A stretch of DNA of 64,000 nucleotides from Spartinivicinus ruber (GTDB lineage Bacteria > Pseudomonadota > Gammaproteobacteria > Pseudomonadales > Zooshikellaceae). The number at the start of each line of letters is the position of its first letter. Position 1 is the first letter of the stretch. The notes under the pieces were generated by a model. The model was not told the origin of the DNA and did no database searches. It was given only the letters and a program-made list of their open reading frames with translations. The DNA is taken from the NCBI RefSeq assembly GCF_011009015.1, contig NZ_CP048878.1:1525001-1589000 (forward strand), written 5' to 3'. The position numbers and the translations under genes were made by a program. Shown here in pieces: positions 1 through 11,643 of the stretch.

Positions 1-2152
<2,152 letters not shown>

Positions 2153-2303
2153 TAACGCCAAAATGATTTGGGAAACACAAATCAAAGCGAAACAGGCAAG
2201 CACAACGAAGAAATACATCGAACGTAATAGAGTATTACAATCAAGACAAAGCAGAATTCAGATTACAAAACAAGCTAAGCAAAACAGTTCCAAATGCCAG
2301 TTT

Positions 2304-2421
2304 TGCTTGACGACTATAGCGAGTGTGAACCACCTGAATCCATCCCGAACTCAGTAGTGAAACCGCTCCGCGCCGATGGTAGTGTGGGGTCTCCCCATGT
2401 GAGAGTAGGTCATCGTCAAGC
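2304..2421 (+). rRNA. rrf: 5S ribosomal RNA
   Basis: A 118-base gene begins TGCTTGACGAC and ends with the complementary GTCATCGTCAAGC. Internal landmarks are CCCGAACTCAG and the GATGGTAGTGTGGGGTCTCC block typical of gammaproteobacterial 5S. It lies about 150 bases after 23S, with no tRNA in the 23S-5S spacer, and is followed directly by a strong terminator. Confidence 0.97.
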
Positions 2422-2435
2422 GCCTTATTTAAGAG

Positions 2436-2468
2436 AACCCTCAGCACTTCGTGTTGGGGGTTTTTTGC
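2436..2468 (+). terminator. rRNA operon terminator
   Basis: AACCCTCAGCAC pairs (with G-U pairs) with GTGTTGGGGGTT around a TTCG tetraloop, and a run of T follows. This is a classic intrinsic terminator directly after 5S. Confidence 0.93.
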
Positions 2469-2590
2469 TTTGTAGGGTTTGAAACATTTGCTGCCACTTG
2501 ATTATTTGCTTAGTTGGAATTTTTTATTTCTTAGACTTTTTATATATAAAACAATAATATGATTGTCTTATTTGTAAATTTGAAGGCCTT

Positions 2591-2848
2591 ATGAGAAAGC
2601 AGCTAATTCAATATTGTTTGGTTTATCTGATTTCTATACCTACTGTTGGAGCAGAGTCACTGTTAGATATGTCGATTAGCGAAGAAATAATCAGTGCTGA
2701 TGATGTACAGGAATCTTTGAGTGAGGCCTCATCTAGCTCGTTACCTCCTCTATTTAAGTCTAAATCTGTACTTGCTGCTAAAGAAGAAACAGATGATCGA
2801 ATTAAAGAAGTCTTAAAAATAACCCTGCCTGGAGTAAGATACTATTAG
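2591..2848 (+). CDS. small secreted protein of unknown function
   Basis: An 85-residue protein. The N-terminus (K/R at 2-3, then a hydrophobic stretch to about residue 20 ending VGA-ES) looks like a Sec signal peptide. The mature part is short, acidic and serine-rich (SSSS near residue 48) with no recognisable domain. The ATG is preceded by GAAGG at a suitable distance. No neighbour suggests a job, since it stands alone between the rRNA terminator and leuA. It could be the surviving 5' part of a longer gene. I do not recognise the family. Confidence 0.5.
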   Translation: MRKQLIQYCLVYLISIPTVGAESLLDMSISEEIISADDVQESLSEASSSSLPPLFKSKSVLAAKEETDDRIKEVLKITLPGVRYY

Positions 2849-3044
2849 AGGAGAGCATAGGATTAATCCATCACTGGGAGCAGGGGGATGAAAGATGGTT
2901 TAATAATCAGTATTATATAATACGACATTAGCCACCTTTACATTCCTTTATTAAGAGTACTATTATTGATGAAGCACCCAAATAAAATGGAGTGTTTAAA
3001 GCATTGAACTTGAGTTGAATAAGGTTATTAGCAGACTACCAACC
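2849..3044. other. intergenic, no gene seen
   Basis: AT-rich DNA between the small secreted protein and the leuA leader region. Only very short open frames are present, and no clear hairpin terminator was found after the upstream gene. Confidence 0.5.
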
Positions 3045-3131
3045 ATGATCTTTTTAACTAATAATAAGAGCAACCAAGCACTGATTAAGCTGCTTTTTTA
3101 TCCTGCTATAAGTACTCTCCTTCTGCCCTAG
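3045..3131 (+). CDS. possible leucine-rich leader peptide upstream of leuA
   Basis: A 28-codon frame starts at an ATG and ends about 100 bases before leuA. It carries seven leucine codons, including the consecutive run CTC CTT CTG just before CCC and the stop. Position and composition resemble leader peptides of leucine attenuators. Against it, there is no good ribosome binding site and no strong terminator with a T tract after it. Its end overlaps the palindrome at 3122-3137. Treat it as a candidate only. Confidence 0.3.
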   Translation: MIFLTNNKSNQALIKLLFYPAISTLLLP

Positions 3132-3137
3132 GGCAGA
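3122..3137. promoter_or_regulatory. perfect 16-bp palindrome upstream of leuA
   Basis: TCTGCCCTAGGGCAGA is a perfect inverted repeat without a loop, about 97 bases before the leuA start. The loopless dyad fits a protein operator better than an RNA hairpin. The binding protein is unknown. Confidence 0.4.
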
Positions 3138-3234
3138 TAATCAACATATATTTCTAATAAATCAATACTTTCCCTATCTAATCTTTAGAGTAATTCTAAT
3201 TAGCCACTGATGGGCTAACTTGGAGTGTTTAACT

Positions 3235-4782
3235 ATGAACAATAATCGAGTTGTCATATTCGATACGACATTGCGTGATGGTGAGCAGAGCCCTGGTGCT
3301 TCAATGACCAAGGATGAAAAGCTACGAATTGCTAAAGCCTTAGAGAAAATGCGAGTGGATGTGATTGAGGCAGGTTTTGCTATGGCAAGCCCTGGTGACT
3401 TTGAATCAGTTAAAGCAATTGCTGAAGCTATTAAAGGTAGCAGTATTTGTAGCTTGTCCCGGGCCTTGGATGGAGATATTGACCGGGCTGGTGAAGCACT
3501 GAAAAATGCGGTTGCACCACGAATTCATACTTTTATTGCAACATCTCCTATTCATATGAAATATAAGCTGCGAATGGAGCCAGAAAAGGTATTAGAACAA
3601 GCTGTCCATGCAGTAAAGCGTGCTCGTAACTTGGTTGATGATGTTGAGTTTTCCTGTGAAGACGCTGGACGATCTGAGTTAGACTTTTTATGCAAAGTTA
3701 TTGAAGCTGCCATTAATGCGGGTGCAAAAACGATTAACATCCCTGACACGGTAGGGTATGCGATTCCCCATCAATTTGGAGAAACCTTCCAGCAGTTAAT
3801 TGAACGTATCCCAAATGCTGATAAAGCCATTTTTTCGGTTCATTGTCATAATGATTTAGGACTTGCGGTGGCTAATTCTTTAGCGGCTGTTGCTCATGGT
3901 GCTAGACAAGTTGAGTGCACTATTAATGGTTTGGGGGAAAGGGCTGGAAATGCTTCACTTGAAGAAATTGTGATGGCAATTAAAACCCGTCAGGATGTTT
4001 TAAACGTTGAAACCAACATTGATACAAAACACATTGTGTCCACTTCTCGGTTAGTTTCAAGCATTACCGGATTTCCAATTCAGCCTAACAAAGCGATTGT
4101 TGGAGCTAATGCATTTGCTCATGAGTCTGGGATTCACCAAGATGGCATGCTGAAGCACCGTGAAACCTATGAAATCATGAAGGCAGAGGATGTAGGGTGG
4201 AAAACCAATAAAATGGTGTTAGGTAAGCACTCTGGTCGTACTGCTTTCAAAGGGCGGTTGGAAGAATTAGGTGTACACTTTAATTCAGAAGCTGAATTAA
4301 ATACAGCATTTGCTCGCTTTAAAGAGCTTGCTGATAAGAAACACGAAATATTTGATGAAGACTTACAGGCTTTGGTCAGCGATACCAGGGCTTCTGAAAT
4401 TGCTGAAAAATACAGGCTACAAACCTTAGAGGTTTGCTCAAGAACAGGTGAAACACCTGTAGCGCAAGTGACACTATCAGTTGATGGCAGAGAACAAAAT
4501 GCTTCTTCAGAAGGGAGTGGTCCTGTGGATGCTACGTTTAAAGCAATTGAATCGATTGTTCAGTCTAATACTTCCCTTGAATTATATTCAGTTCATGCAA
4601 TTACCAGTGGAACTGACTCTCAGGGAGAAGTAACTGTTCGACTGGAACGTGGAGGAAGAATCGTTAATGGCAATGGGGCTGACACAGATATTGTCATTGC
4701 TTCTGCTAAGGCTTACATTAACGCCCTTAATTTATTAGAAGCAGGCATTAATAAAGCCCACCCTCAGGCTGGAAATGTCTAA
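3235..4782 (+). CDS. leuA: 2-isopropylmalate synthase
   Basis: Condenses acetyl-CoA with 2-ketoisovalerate, the first committed step of leucine synthesis in the cytoplasm. The 515-residue length is standard for the long LeuA form. Near the N-terminus [12 protein letters not shown] is the HMGL-like catalytic motif; HCHNDLG and HESGIHQDG are the metal/catalytic and linker motifs. The C-terminal 120 residues match the allosteric LeuA regulatory domain that binds leucine. The ATG at 3235 is chosen over an in-frame TTG at 3220 because GGAG at 3222-3225 sits at the right distance and the TTG overlaps it. The upstream leucine-rich ORF and the palindrome may regulate it. No leuBCD is in the window. 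Confidence 0.97.
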   Translation: MNNNRVVIFDTTLRDGEQSPGASMTKDEKLRIAKALEKMRVDVIEAGFAMASPGDFESVKAIAEAIKGSSICSLSRALDGDIDRAGEALKNAVAPRIHTFIATSPIHMKYKLRMEPEKVLEQAVHAVKRARNLVDDVEFSCEDAGRSELDFLCKVIEAAINAGAKTINIPDTVGYAIPHQFGETFQQLIERIPNADKAIFSVHCHNDLGLAVANSLAAVAHGARQVECTINGLGERAGNASLEEIVMAIKTRQDVLNVETNIDTKHIVSTSRLVSSITGFPIQPNKAIVGANAFAHESGIHQDGMLKHRETYEIMKAEDVGWKTNKMVLGKHSGRTAFKGRLEELGVHFNSEAELNTAFARFKELADKKHEIFDEDLQALVSDTRASEIAEKYRLQTLEVCSRTGETPVAQVTLSVDGREQNASSEGSGPVDATFKAIESIVQSNTSLELYSVHAITSGTDSQGEVTVRLERGGRIVNGNGADTDIVIASAKAYINALNLLEAGINKAHPQAGNV

Positions 4783-4803
4783 ATTTTCTCAAGAGGTAAC
4801 TTT

Positions 4804-5664
4804 ATGTTAGAGCAGCAGCGTCAGGCTTATCTGGAAGCGATGGGAGTTCCATTATGGTTCCCGCGTTATCAGTTACCTGGTGCATTGCCTACACCAGATT
4901 ATCACTGGCCTGAAACAACCAGCCAAGATTTAGTAGATGCCCGTTCAGCTGCGTCTTTAACAGTTCAAGAAACAAGTGGTAGTCAGCTTCATTTTGACCG
5001 AGAAAACTTGCCCTCTGATTTGCAGAAACATTTTTCTGATCAACCTAAAGTGGCAAAGCAGCAAATACGAGAGTCGTTAATTGACAAAAGCAAGGACCAT
5101 CAATCAACAGCGAACGCAGCGAATATTACGCAGCAACCAAGTCAAGAAACAGAGCAAAGTACGGCGGTATTCTTAACTACCAAAAAAGAACCCTGTTTTT
5201 TTCAGTTAGTTTGCCTTGAACCTAATGAGCAAGTCTTATTAATTACAGAGCTGCCTTATAGTGGGGTTAATGAATTATCGGCTTTACATTATTCATTAAT
5301 GAACAATTTGCTTGTTGCGTTAAAAATCAATGATGCAGTTAAAGAAGCTAAAAGCTTTAAGTGGCCCTTTACCCATCAACCATTTATTGATCAATCTGAA
5401 CGAATCGCCAAGGCGGCAGTAAAAGCTTATTTGCGAGAGCAGTTAGATCTTTCAGATAAAAAACTAGTGATATTTATGGGGCCAGCTGCAGCAAAGTTTG
5501 GGTTAGGCTTAGAGCAAGACTTTGACTCATGGCGTGGGACGCAGCAGCAAGGTGAACAATGGATTGCTGTCACCCATAGTATAAATGAAATTTTACGTCT
5601 ACCTCAGTGTAAAAAAGAAGCTTGGAAAGATCTTGTAGCAGTTACCGATATAGACTGGCAATAA
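4804..5664 (+). CDS. holD: DNA polymerase III psi subunit (HolD-like)
   Basis: 286 residues, about twice the size of E. coli HolD. The N-terminus (QAYLEAMGVPLWFPR then LPGAL) matches the HolD signature in which a Gln/Leu/Gly-Ile-x-x-W stretch precedes RPGAL; in E. coli this segment binds the chi subunit. The middle (residues about 70-125) is polar and Gln/Ser-rich, likely a disordered linker. The C-terminal half should contact the clamp loader. The holD-rimI order is conserved in gammaproteobacteria, which supports the call; rimI follows after 12 bases. Long psi proteins of this kind are known from Pseudomonas. Exact function is inferred from the N-terminal match and context. Confidence 0.72.
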   Translation: MLEQQRQAYLEAMGVPLWFPRYQLPGALPTPDYHWPETTSQDLVDARSAASLTVQETSGSQLHFDRENLPSDLQKHFSDQPKVAKQQIRESLIDKSKDHQSTANAANITQQPSQETEQSTAVFLTTKKEPCFFQLVCLEPNEQVLLITELPYSGVNELSALHYSLMNNLLVALKINDAVKEAKSFKWPFTHQPFIDQSERIAKAAVKAYLREQLDLSDKKLVIFMGPAAAKFGLGLEQDFDSWRGTQQQGEQWIAVTHSINEILRLPQCKKEAWKDLVAVTDIDWQ

Positions 5665-5676
5665 ACATTTCAATAT

Positions 5677-6156
5677 ATGATAGCTGATGATCTACAAGTA
5701 ATGCCTATGGCCTTTAAACTTTTAGATGAAGTTGTGAAGGTAGAGTGCAAATCTTACTCGCATCCTTGGAGTAAAGGTATTTTTAAAGACTGCCTTAAGT
5801 CTGAGTACGAGTGTTGGGTAATGGAAAAAGCAGATAAGCTAATTGGCCACGGTGTTTTTTCGGTAGCTGTGGGTGAAGCGCATTTGTTAAATATTACCGT
5901 TGCTCCAGAATATCAGGGAAATGGTTACGGGCAATATTTACTGAATTATTTCTTATCAAGGGCAAGAGACTTGTCAGCAGAAGTGATGTTCCTGGAAGTG
6001 AGATCATCTAATTTAAGTGCAATTAAGTTATATAAACGTATTGGGTTTGATGAGATTGGATTAAGAAAAAACTATTATCCAGCTGTTGATGGACGAGAAG
6101 ATGCTTTAGTTATGTCATATAGCCTTAAGCAATTTACAATAGGTGCTAATACATAA
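5677..6156 (+). CDS. rimI: ribosomal protein S18 alanine N-acetyltransferase
   Basis: 159 residues, a single GNAT domain. The HPW motif near residue 27 and the acetyl-CoA loop VAPEYQGNGYG (about residues 77-87) with a late NYYP-x-x-GREDA motif are RimI hallmarks. It acetylates the N-terminal alanine of ribosomal protein S18. It lies directly after holD and probably shares its transcript. The start is uncertain: the ATG used has no clear ribosome binding site, and a second ATG lies 24 bases downstream. Confidence 0.9.
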   Translation: MIADDLQVMPMAFKLLDEVVKVECKSYSHPWSKGIFKDCLKSEYECWVMEKADKLIGHGVFSVAVGEAHLLNITVAPEYQGNGYGQYLLNYFLSRARDLSAEVMFLEVRSSNLSAIKLYKRIGFDEIGLRKNYYPAVDGREDALVMSYSLKQFTIGANT

Positions 6157-6262
6157 GCCATAACTGGTTGTCTAATAAAAAAAAAGGTTATTTGATGTTA
6201 TAACAAGGGATGTGTATGTAAAAATTATGAATATATCGATGTACACTAGATAGTGATTTAAT

Positions 6263-6985
6263 ATGCCATGGACTTTACTATCAATTGCGCGTTGTTTAGG
6301 GGCTATGACTCTGTTTATGGGGTTGCTGCTTCGCTTGATATTTCCCGCAGAATTGCCTTGGACTTACCCTGGTGTAAAAACCCCCGTCATTGCATTTGAG
6401 TTTGCACAAACACCTACTGAACTATTTCATATGTTTGGTAATGATGTTGAACAACGAGATGAAATTGTAAGGGCAATGGATTGGGGTAATTATATTGATT
6501 TTATTTTTATGGTTGTTTATACCGGGCTTTTAGCTGCCGTATTGTGGTTACATAAGCCGCTGTTAGCAAGTTTAACTTATTGGTGTATAGGGTTAACCTT
6601 CATTATTTTAGCAACTGATTTTATTGAAAATATTGCTTTGCTTAAACTTTCTCACTTAGTGGCAGTTGGTTATACGGGAGCATCTAAGTTACAAGGCTGG
6701 TTGCAGGTATTGATTATCAGTACTTGGTTTAAATGGATGAGTATCGTAGTAGTCCTTGCTGTATTAGGTTTAGCCTGTCGTTTTATCCACTGGTCAGGGT
6801 GGTTAATTGTCTGTTTTGGTTGGGCGGGATTATTGGTTGGTGGTTGGAATATTCTCTATCGAGACAGTCTGGAATTGTTTGCTAGTTTGGTATTGTTAGG
6901 TTTTATTGTTTTAGTGGTTTATATATTTATGGCTCCGACCTGCAACCAAAGAAATCCTCTAGGCTCTCATAAGCCTACCGGCTAA
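6263..6985 (+). CDS. six-helix integral membrane protein of unknown function
   Basis: 240 residues with about six predicted membrane segments (near residues 5-28, 75-95, 100-128, 145-172, 177-198 and 206-230). Loops are short, apart from a soluble stretch at 30-70 between helices 1 and 2. No catalytic motif or known family was recognised. It stands alone: rimI ends 106 bases upstream and the next gene is convergent. Its stop codon lies in the hairpin at 6974-7002. Confidence 0.7.
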   Translation: MPWTLLSIARCLGAMTLFMGLLLRLIFPAELPWTYPGVKTPVIAFEFAQTPTELFHMFGNDVEQRDEIVRAMDWGNYIDFIFMVVYTGLLAAVLWLHKPLLASLTYWCIGLTFIILATDFIENIALLKLSHLVAVGYTGASKLQGWLQVLIISTWFKWMSIVVVLAVLGLACRFIHWSGWLIVCFGWAGLLVGGWNILYRDSLELFASLVLLGFIVLVVYIFMAPTCNQRNPLGSHKPTG

Positions 6986-7002
6986 TAAGTAAAGCCGGTA
7001 GG
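6974..7002. terminator. hairpin between convergent genes
   Basis: CCTACCGGCT and AGCCGGTAGG form a perfect 10-bp stem around a 9-base loop, between the membrane protein gene (+) and the SulP gene (-). Neither side has a T run, so it may pause or protect transcripts rather than terminate strongly. Confidence 0.55.
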
Positions 7003-7015
7003 GGATATACACAGA

Positions 7016-8578
7016 TCAGGCTAATTTATCTGTAGCAATATGGTAGTGAGGGTCAGTCATATCATCGACTTCAACCAGGTTTTTCGCTTTTTCCAGTAGC
7101 TCTATACATTCTGGGCTGAGGTGGCGTAAATGTAACACTTTACCTGCAGCCTGATAGCGATCGGCTAATGCATCAATGGCTTCAATACCAGAGTGATCAC
7201 ATACCCGAGAGTGCTGAAAGTCGATTACCACATGGTCAGGGTCTGTTTTAGGGTGAAAAATGTCTCTAAAATGAGAGACTGAGCCAAAAAATAATGGGCC
7301 TCTTAAGGCGTAAACTTTGCTCTCACCTTCTTCGCTAGGTTCAGCATAAATATGCTTGGCATGTTCCCAGGCGAATACTAAGGCAGAAACAATCACACCC
7401 ACAATTACCGCTATTGCTAAATCTGTCGCAACGGTAACCCCTGACACTAAAATAAGAACAAAGGCATCTGACTTGGGAATTTTGCGAATAATCCGAAAGC
7501 TAGTCCATTCAAAGGTGCCAATGACTACAATAAACATGACACCTACAAGAGCTGCGATAGGAATTTGCTCAATTAACGATGAGGCGAACAGAATAAATGC
7601 CAATAAACATAAAGCAGCTGTAATACCCGATAAACGACCACGGCCGCCAGAGTTTACATTAATCATACTTTGACCGATCATGGCGCAGCCACCCATACCA
7701 CCAAAAAGGCCGGTTACAGTATTTGCTACGCCTTGACCAATACATTCACGGTTACCTTTTCCGCGAGTTTCAGTAATTTCATCAATTAGGCTGAGCGTTA
7801 ACAAAGACTCAATTAAGCCGATAGCAGCCAGAATTATTGAGTAGGGCAGAATAATCCAAAGGGTTTCAAAATTAAATGGCACCACTGGAATGTGGAAGCT
7901 AGGTAAACCACCAGCGATGGAGGCAACATCACCTACGGTTTTAGTCTCAATGCCAAAGCCGATCACAATCAGTGAAACCGTAACAATAGCGGCTAAAGAG
8001 GCAGGAATTGCATTGGTGAGTTTGGGTAAGATAAATATAATGGCCATCGTTAGTGCCACTAAACCAAGTATGATCCATAGTTCAGGGCCTTGCATCCAGG
8101 CAACATCGATGACACTGCCTTCTAAAGCTGTATTTGCTAACCAACCTTCGCCACTATTTTTTCCAAAATTACCCAGTTGAGCTAAGAAAATAACAATGGC
8201 AAGGCCGTTAACAAAGCCCAACATGACTGGGTGGGGTACCATACGAATAAATTTACCCAGCTTTAAGATACCGGCCAGTATTTGGATCAGTCCCATCAAT
8301 AGCACAGTAGCAAATAAATATTCTACGCCGTGCTCAGCCACTAAGGTGACCATAACAACAGCAAGTGCACCAGTGGCACCAGAAATCATCCCTGGACGAC
8401 CGCCGATTAAAGAAGTGATTAAGCCCACCATGAAAGCTGCATAAAGTCCCACCAAAGGTTCCACCCCTGCTACAAAGGCAAAGGCCACGGCTTCAGGTAC
8501 CAGAGCTAATGCGACGGTAAGGCCGGAAAGTAAATCATTTTTTAAAGATGCGGTTTTTTGCGTGATAAGATCTATCAT
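7016..8578 (-). CDS. SulP family anion transporter with STAS domain
   Basis: 520 residues. The N-terminal region (1-400) has 10-14 hydrophobic segments with the SulP signature [20 protein letters not shown] near residues 28-47 and a [12 protein letters not shown] loop near 293. The C-terminal 110 residues form a STAS domain ([19 protein letters not shown]). Family members move sulfate, bicarbonate or other anions across the inner membrane; the substrate cannot be read from sequence. It is monocistronic, with a 228-base divergent region before the CbiM-like gene. Confidence 0.9.
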   Translation of the reverse strand: MIDLITQKTASLKNDLLSGLTVALALVPEAVAFAFVAGVEPLVGLYAAFMVGLITSLIGGRPGMISGATGALAVVMVTLVAEHGVEYLFATVLLMGLIQILAGILKLGKFIRMVPHPVMLGFVNGLAIVIFLAQLGNFGKNSGEGWLANTALEGSVIDVAWMQGPELWIILGLVALTMAIIFILPKLTNAIPASLAAIVTVSLIVIGFGIETKTVGDVASIAGGLPSFHIPVVPFNFETLWIILPYSIILAAIGLIESLLTLSLIDEITETRGKGNRECIGQGVANTVTGLFGGMGGCAMIGQSMINVNSGGRGRLSGITAALCLLAFILFASSLIEQIPIAALVGVMFIVVIGTFEWTSFRIIRKIPKSDAFVLILVSGVTVATDLAIAVIVGVIVSALVFAWEHAKHIYAEPSEEGESKVYALRGPLFFGSVSHFRDIFHPKTDPDHVVIDFQHSRVCDHSGIEAIDALADRYQAAGKVLHLRHLSPECIELLEKAKNLVEVDDMTDPHYHIATDKLA

Positions 8579-8806
8579 CAGGTTACTTCATCAGTTACTA
8601 CGAGCTGGAATGTTTTATAACGTCATGTTTTTGCAAGTTTATGAAACACCCAGGCTAGAAGGTTAGTAAGGGTTGGGCTTATTTTTGTACCCAAAATTGG
8701 TGCCGGATATTACCATATATTGGGTATTAAAGAGTCAGTATTTTCACTACAACCCGACTCTCTTAACTTGGCTGTGAGTTGTTATTTTATATTGTAAGGT
8801 ACAGTT

Positions 8807-9472
8807 TTGAGTTTCTCTGGTTTTTTATTAACAGATCTTCAAGTTTTTGGTTCGTTGTTACTGCTTAGTATTATCTTACTGGTTGCCTTGGTATTTATGG
8901 ACTTTTCTACTATTTTAAGGGACTCGGCATTACAACATCGACTGGGTGCTAGTGTTTTTTGTTTGAGTTTGTTATGGCTGACTCATCGAGATTTTCCGAT
9001 AGGCATGAGCTTGCATTTTTTAGGTATGTCTGCCGCTACGCTTATTGTTGGTTGGCCAAGGGCTATTATGAGTGGCTTTATTGTATTGCTTCTTATAACG
9101 CTATTTCAGCAAGCTGATTGGGTAAGCTTAGGAGTAAATGGTTTGGTTATGATTGTAGTACCTGTGATTGCAATGCAACTGTTTTATCAATGGATAGAAC
9201 ACTTTCAGTCACGTAATATATTTACTTATATTTTTGGGATCGGTTTTGTTGGTACTTTATTTAGTACCTTGCTGGTTATTCTGGCAGTAATAGCCGTACT
9301 TTGGGGAAGTGATAGCTTTAGTTTTCCAGGCAACTGGGCTGATTACCTGCCTTATGTACCGCTAATTATATTACCTGAAGCTGTTATCAATGGCATGGTC
9401 GTATCGGCTATAACAGTATTTAAGCCAGACTGGGTTATTACTTTTAATCAGCAGAAATATTTGCATCGTTAG
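8807..9472 (+). CDS. CbiM-like (ECF-type) integral membrane protein
   Basis: 221 residues with six to seven membrane segments. The central part (SLHFLGMSAATLIVGWPRA, then LGVNGLVMIVVP) resembles the CbiM/NikM substrate-capture component of nickel/cobalt ECF transporters. However, the N-terminal metal-binding MHIPDG start of true CbiM is missing, and no CbiN/Q/O genes are nearby. The start is a TTG at 8807 with AAGG at 8796-8799. The 3' end overlaps the regA coding sequence tail-to-tail by 29 bases. Metal transport is therefore doubtful. Confidence 0.72.
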   Translation: MSFSGFLLTDLQVFGSLLLLSIILLVALVFMDFSTILRDSALQHRLGASVFCLSLLWLTHRDFPIGMSLHFLGMSAATLIVGWPRAIMSGFIVLLLITLFQQADWVSLGVNGLVMIVVPVIAMQLFYQWIEHFQSRNIFTYIFGIGFVGTLFSTLLVILAVIAVLWGSDSFSFPGNWADYLPYVPLIILPEAVINGMVVSAITVFKPDWVITFNQQKYLHR

Positions 9473-10010
9473 TTTTTTTGCGCTCTCCCACCTGTAGCTT
9501 TCGTTGCAAGGTGCGTCTATGCATGCCCAAAGCTCTTGCGGTGGCTGAAATGTTACCCTGATGATCCAGCAAAACTTTTTGAATATGCTCCCATTCTAAC
9601 CGTTCAATAGGCATGGGTTTAAAGCTGTTATCGGGTTGGGGAGTGGCTTCTTGTTGAGTTAATGCGACTTCAATTTCTTCAGCAGTTGCGGGTTTGCACA
9701 AATAATTATGGGCACCCAGTTTAACTGCAGCTACTGCAGTGGCGATTGAAGCATAACCGGTTAAGACTAATACCTTTGCTTCTGGCGCTTGTTGGCTTAC
9801 TACAGTAATAACATCAAGCCCAGACTCATGATCTAATTTGAGATCGATAATGGCGAAAGCTGGTGTGAATTGCTGCAACAGTTTTTTGGTGTTTTCTATA
9901 CAATTGGCAGTGATAACTTCATAACCCCTTTTGCGCATGGCTCGCGCCATCACCTGAAGCAAGGCAGAGTCATCATCAACAATTAATAGGATCGGCTGTT
10001 TGTTTTTCAT
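9444..10010 (-). CDS. regA: RegA/PrrA/RoxR-type response regulator
   Basis: 188 residues from the ATG at 10010. The receiver domain (1-120) has the acidic DDD at 12-14, the phospho-acceptor D56 in IIDLKLD, and the switch lysine in CKPA. A proline-rich linker leads to a C-terminal Fis-type helix-turn-helix (GNISATARALGMHRRTLQRK). This layout is typical of RegA/PrrA/ActR/RoxR regulators that control respiration and redox genes. It follows the regB gene by about 57 bases in the same direction. An in-frame GTG at 10046 would add 12 residues; the ATG is preferred because the extension is not typical of the family. Confidence 0.9.
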   Translation of the reverse strand: MKNKQPILLIVDDDSALLQVMARAMRKRGYEVITANCIENTKKLLQQFTPAFAIIDLKLDHESGLDVITVVSQQAPEAKVLVLTGYASIATAVAAVKLGAHNYLCKPATAEEIEVALTQQEATPQPDNSFKPMPIERLEWEHIQKVLLDHQGNISATARALGMHRRTLQRKLQVGERKKTNDANISAD

Positions 10011-10067
10011 GGCAATGCAAAAGCTACTAGAGGAATTGAAGCGCACTACTATAACACAGTTGATAAC

Positions 10068-11348
10068 TCAATTTTTGGCAAGGGGTAAACGGATATGAGT
10101 CTCAGTGCCTTGCTCAATATGATTGAGTAACGTCACTGATCCACCTAGCCGCTCAATGGATGCTTGGCTAAGGGTCAAACCAAGGCCTAGCCCTTTATCT
10201 GGTCGGTTAGTGTAAAAAGGAGTGCCGAGCTTTTCCAGGTTAGCCATATCCAGCCCTGGCCCGAAATCTCTAATGATGATTTTAATATGTTGGGAGGTTG
10301 TTTCAGCAAAAAACTCAATTTTATGTTGAGACTGGTCGGCAGCATTATTTAATAGGTTGAGTAATGCTTGGGGCAAGGAAGCATCTGTTAACACCTGGGA
10401 ATCAGCTAATCTGGTGGTGTCTAACTCAAGTAATATTTCTGGCCTGATTACCTGCCAGCGTTCTAATAGCTGGTTGATAATTTTATTAATTGATTGGCGA
10501 GTCGGGCAGTAACTGACTTGGGCCTCTGTAATAAGAGTATTCAAACTTTGTTTACACTGATTGAGTTGGTTGGTTAAACAACTGAGATCGTCTGAAAGTG
10601 CCGGATGTTGTTGATAATCCTGCTTCATTTCATTAACCAGCAGTAACATGGTGTTAAGTGGTGTATTTAGCTCATGAGCAGCACCAGCAGCAAGGCTTCC
10701 TACCGCAAATAGTTGTTCGTTGCGTAAATCCTGCTCTCGTTTTTTTGCCAGTTGAGCCTGGTGTTGGCGAAGGGTTTGCGCCATTCTTACTACAAATCCA
10801 CAAATAAGCAGTGCGCTTAAACTAAAGTTAAGCCACATGCCCACAACGTGTAGGTTAATCATATGAAACTGCTGGGTACTGTTATCAAACAAAGGGATTA
10901 GTTGTGGCAAGGGCTGATAGAAAAACAGCAATAAGGTATAACAGCTCAAACAAATTAAAGTAATAGCAATTGTAAAGGGTAAAGCTAATGTTGCCGCTGC
11001 AATAATAATGGGTATCAGGTAATAAGACACAAAAGGATTACTTGCTCCACCACTAATGTAAAGCAGTAATGTTAGTGAAAAACAGTCAAAAAGCAGCTGG
11101 GTAAAAAACTCCCACTCACTCACTGGGGTTAGCTGTCGGAAACGCCAATAGGTAAAAACATTAACTACTCCCATTACTAATAGCACACCTACAACCAACA
11201 GAGTATTGATTGCAAGTGAGGTATAAATAGTTGCTAATAGCAATATAACGCATAGGCTGCATAAAAAAACAGTGCGTATCATTCCAAGGCGAAATAAGTT
11301 TTGCCTAGAAACTGAGAGGTTTAGGGGAGCTTGAGAGAAAAAAATCAT
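10068..11348 (-). CDS. regB: RegB/PrrB/RoxS-type redox sensor histidine kinase
   Basis: 426 residues. Six membrane segments span about 20-190. The GGASNPF motif at residues 100-106 is the ubiquinone-sensing signature of RegB. The phosphorylated histidine is H225 in AAGAAHELNTPL. A cysteine falls at residue 265, the position of the redox-active cysteine of Rhodobacter RegB, with another at 257. The ATP-binding domain (about 310-425) shows N-box, DFGPG and GLGLGL motifs. It pairs with the RegA-like regulator downstream and likely tunes respiratory gene expression to quinone redox state. Confidence 0.93.
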   Translation of the reverse strand: MIFFSQAPLNLSVSRQNLFRLGMIRTVFLCSLCVILLLATIYTSLAINTLLVVGVLLVMGVVNVFTYWRFRQLTPVSEWEFFTQLLFDCFSLTLLLYISGGASNPFVSYYLIPIIIAAATLALPFTIAITLICLSCYTLLLFFYQPLPQLIPLFDNSTQQFHMINLHVVGMWLNFSLSALLICGFVVRMAQTLRQHQAQLAKKREQDLRNEQLFAVGSLAAGAAHELNTPLNTMLLLVNEMKQDYQQHPALSDDLSCLTNQLNQCKQSLNTLITEAQVSYCPTRQSINKIINQLLERWQVIRPEILLELDTTRLADSQVLTDASLPQALLNLLNNAADQSQHKIEFFAETTSQHIKIIIRDFGPGLDMANLEKLGTPFYTNRPDKGLGLGLTLSQASIERLGGSVTLLNHIEQGTETHIRLPLAKN

Positions 11349-11596
11349 ATCTACTAAAAAAATCGGCAGCTATCTCTAGCCTGAAGAGTATAACTCAGTT
11401 AGGAGAAAAACCGCCTAATAACAGTAACGTTAAATATGTAATGTTTGCACACTACATAAAGTTAGGGCCTGTTTAAAGGCTCAAGCATAGAACGTTGTTA
11501 CAGGGCTAAGTGTACTGATATAGCAGTTAGTTGCCTATGTGACAGAGTGTCGCAGGTTTGCATAGGGTTATCAAATAGATATACTAATCATTTAAA
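11349..11596. other. divergent promoter region of regB and the TIM-barrel gene
   Basis: AT-rich spacer. Apart from the Fur-like box at its right edge, I see no gene and no strong hairpin. Confidence 0.5.
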
Positions 11597-11611
11597 TGAG
11601 AATAATTATTA
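11597..11611. promoter_or_regulatory. Fur-like box upstream of TIM-barrel isomerase
   Basis: TGAGAATAATTATTA matches the 7-1-7 Fur consensus TGATAATnATTATCA at 12 of 14 positions, 33 bases before the ATG of the next gene. AT-richness makes chance matches more likely, so this is suggestive only. Confidence 0.4.
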
Positions 11612-11643
11612 TTCATCCTTGTAGGACACTCTAAGGATAGCCC

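Noticed and set aside
2163-2482. Short open frames across the 23S-5S spacer and the 5S gene
   Set aside because: They overlap the 5S gene and its terminator and lack ribosome binding sites.
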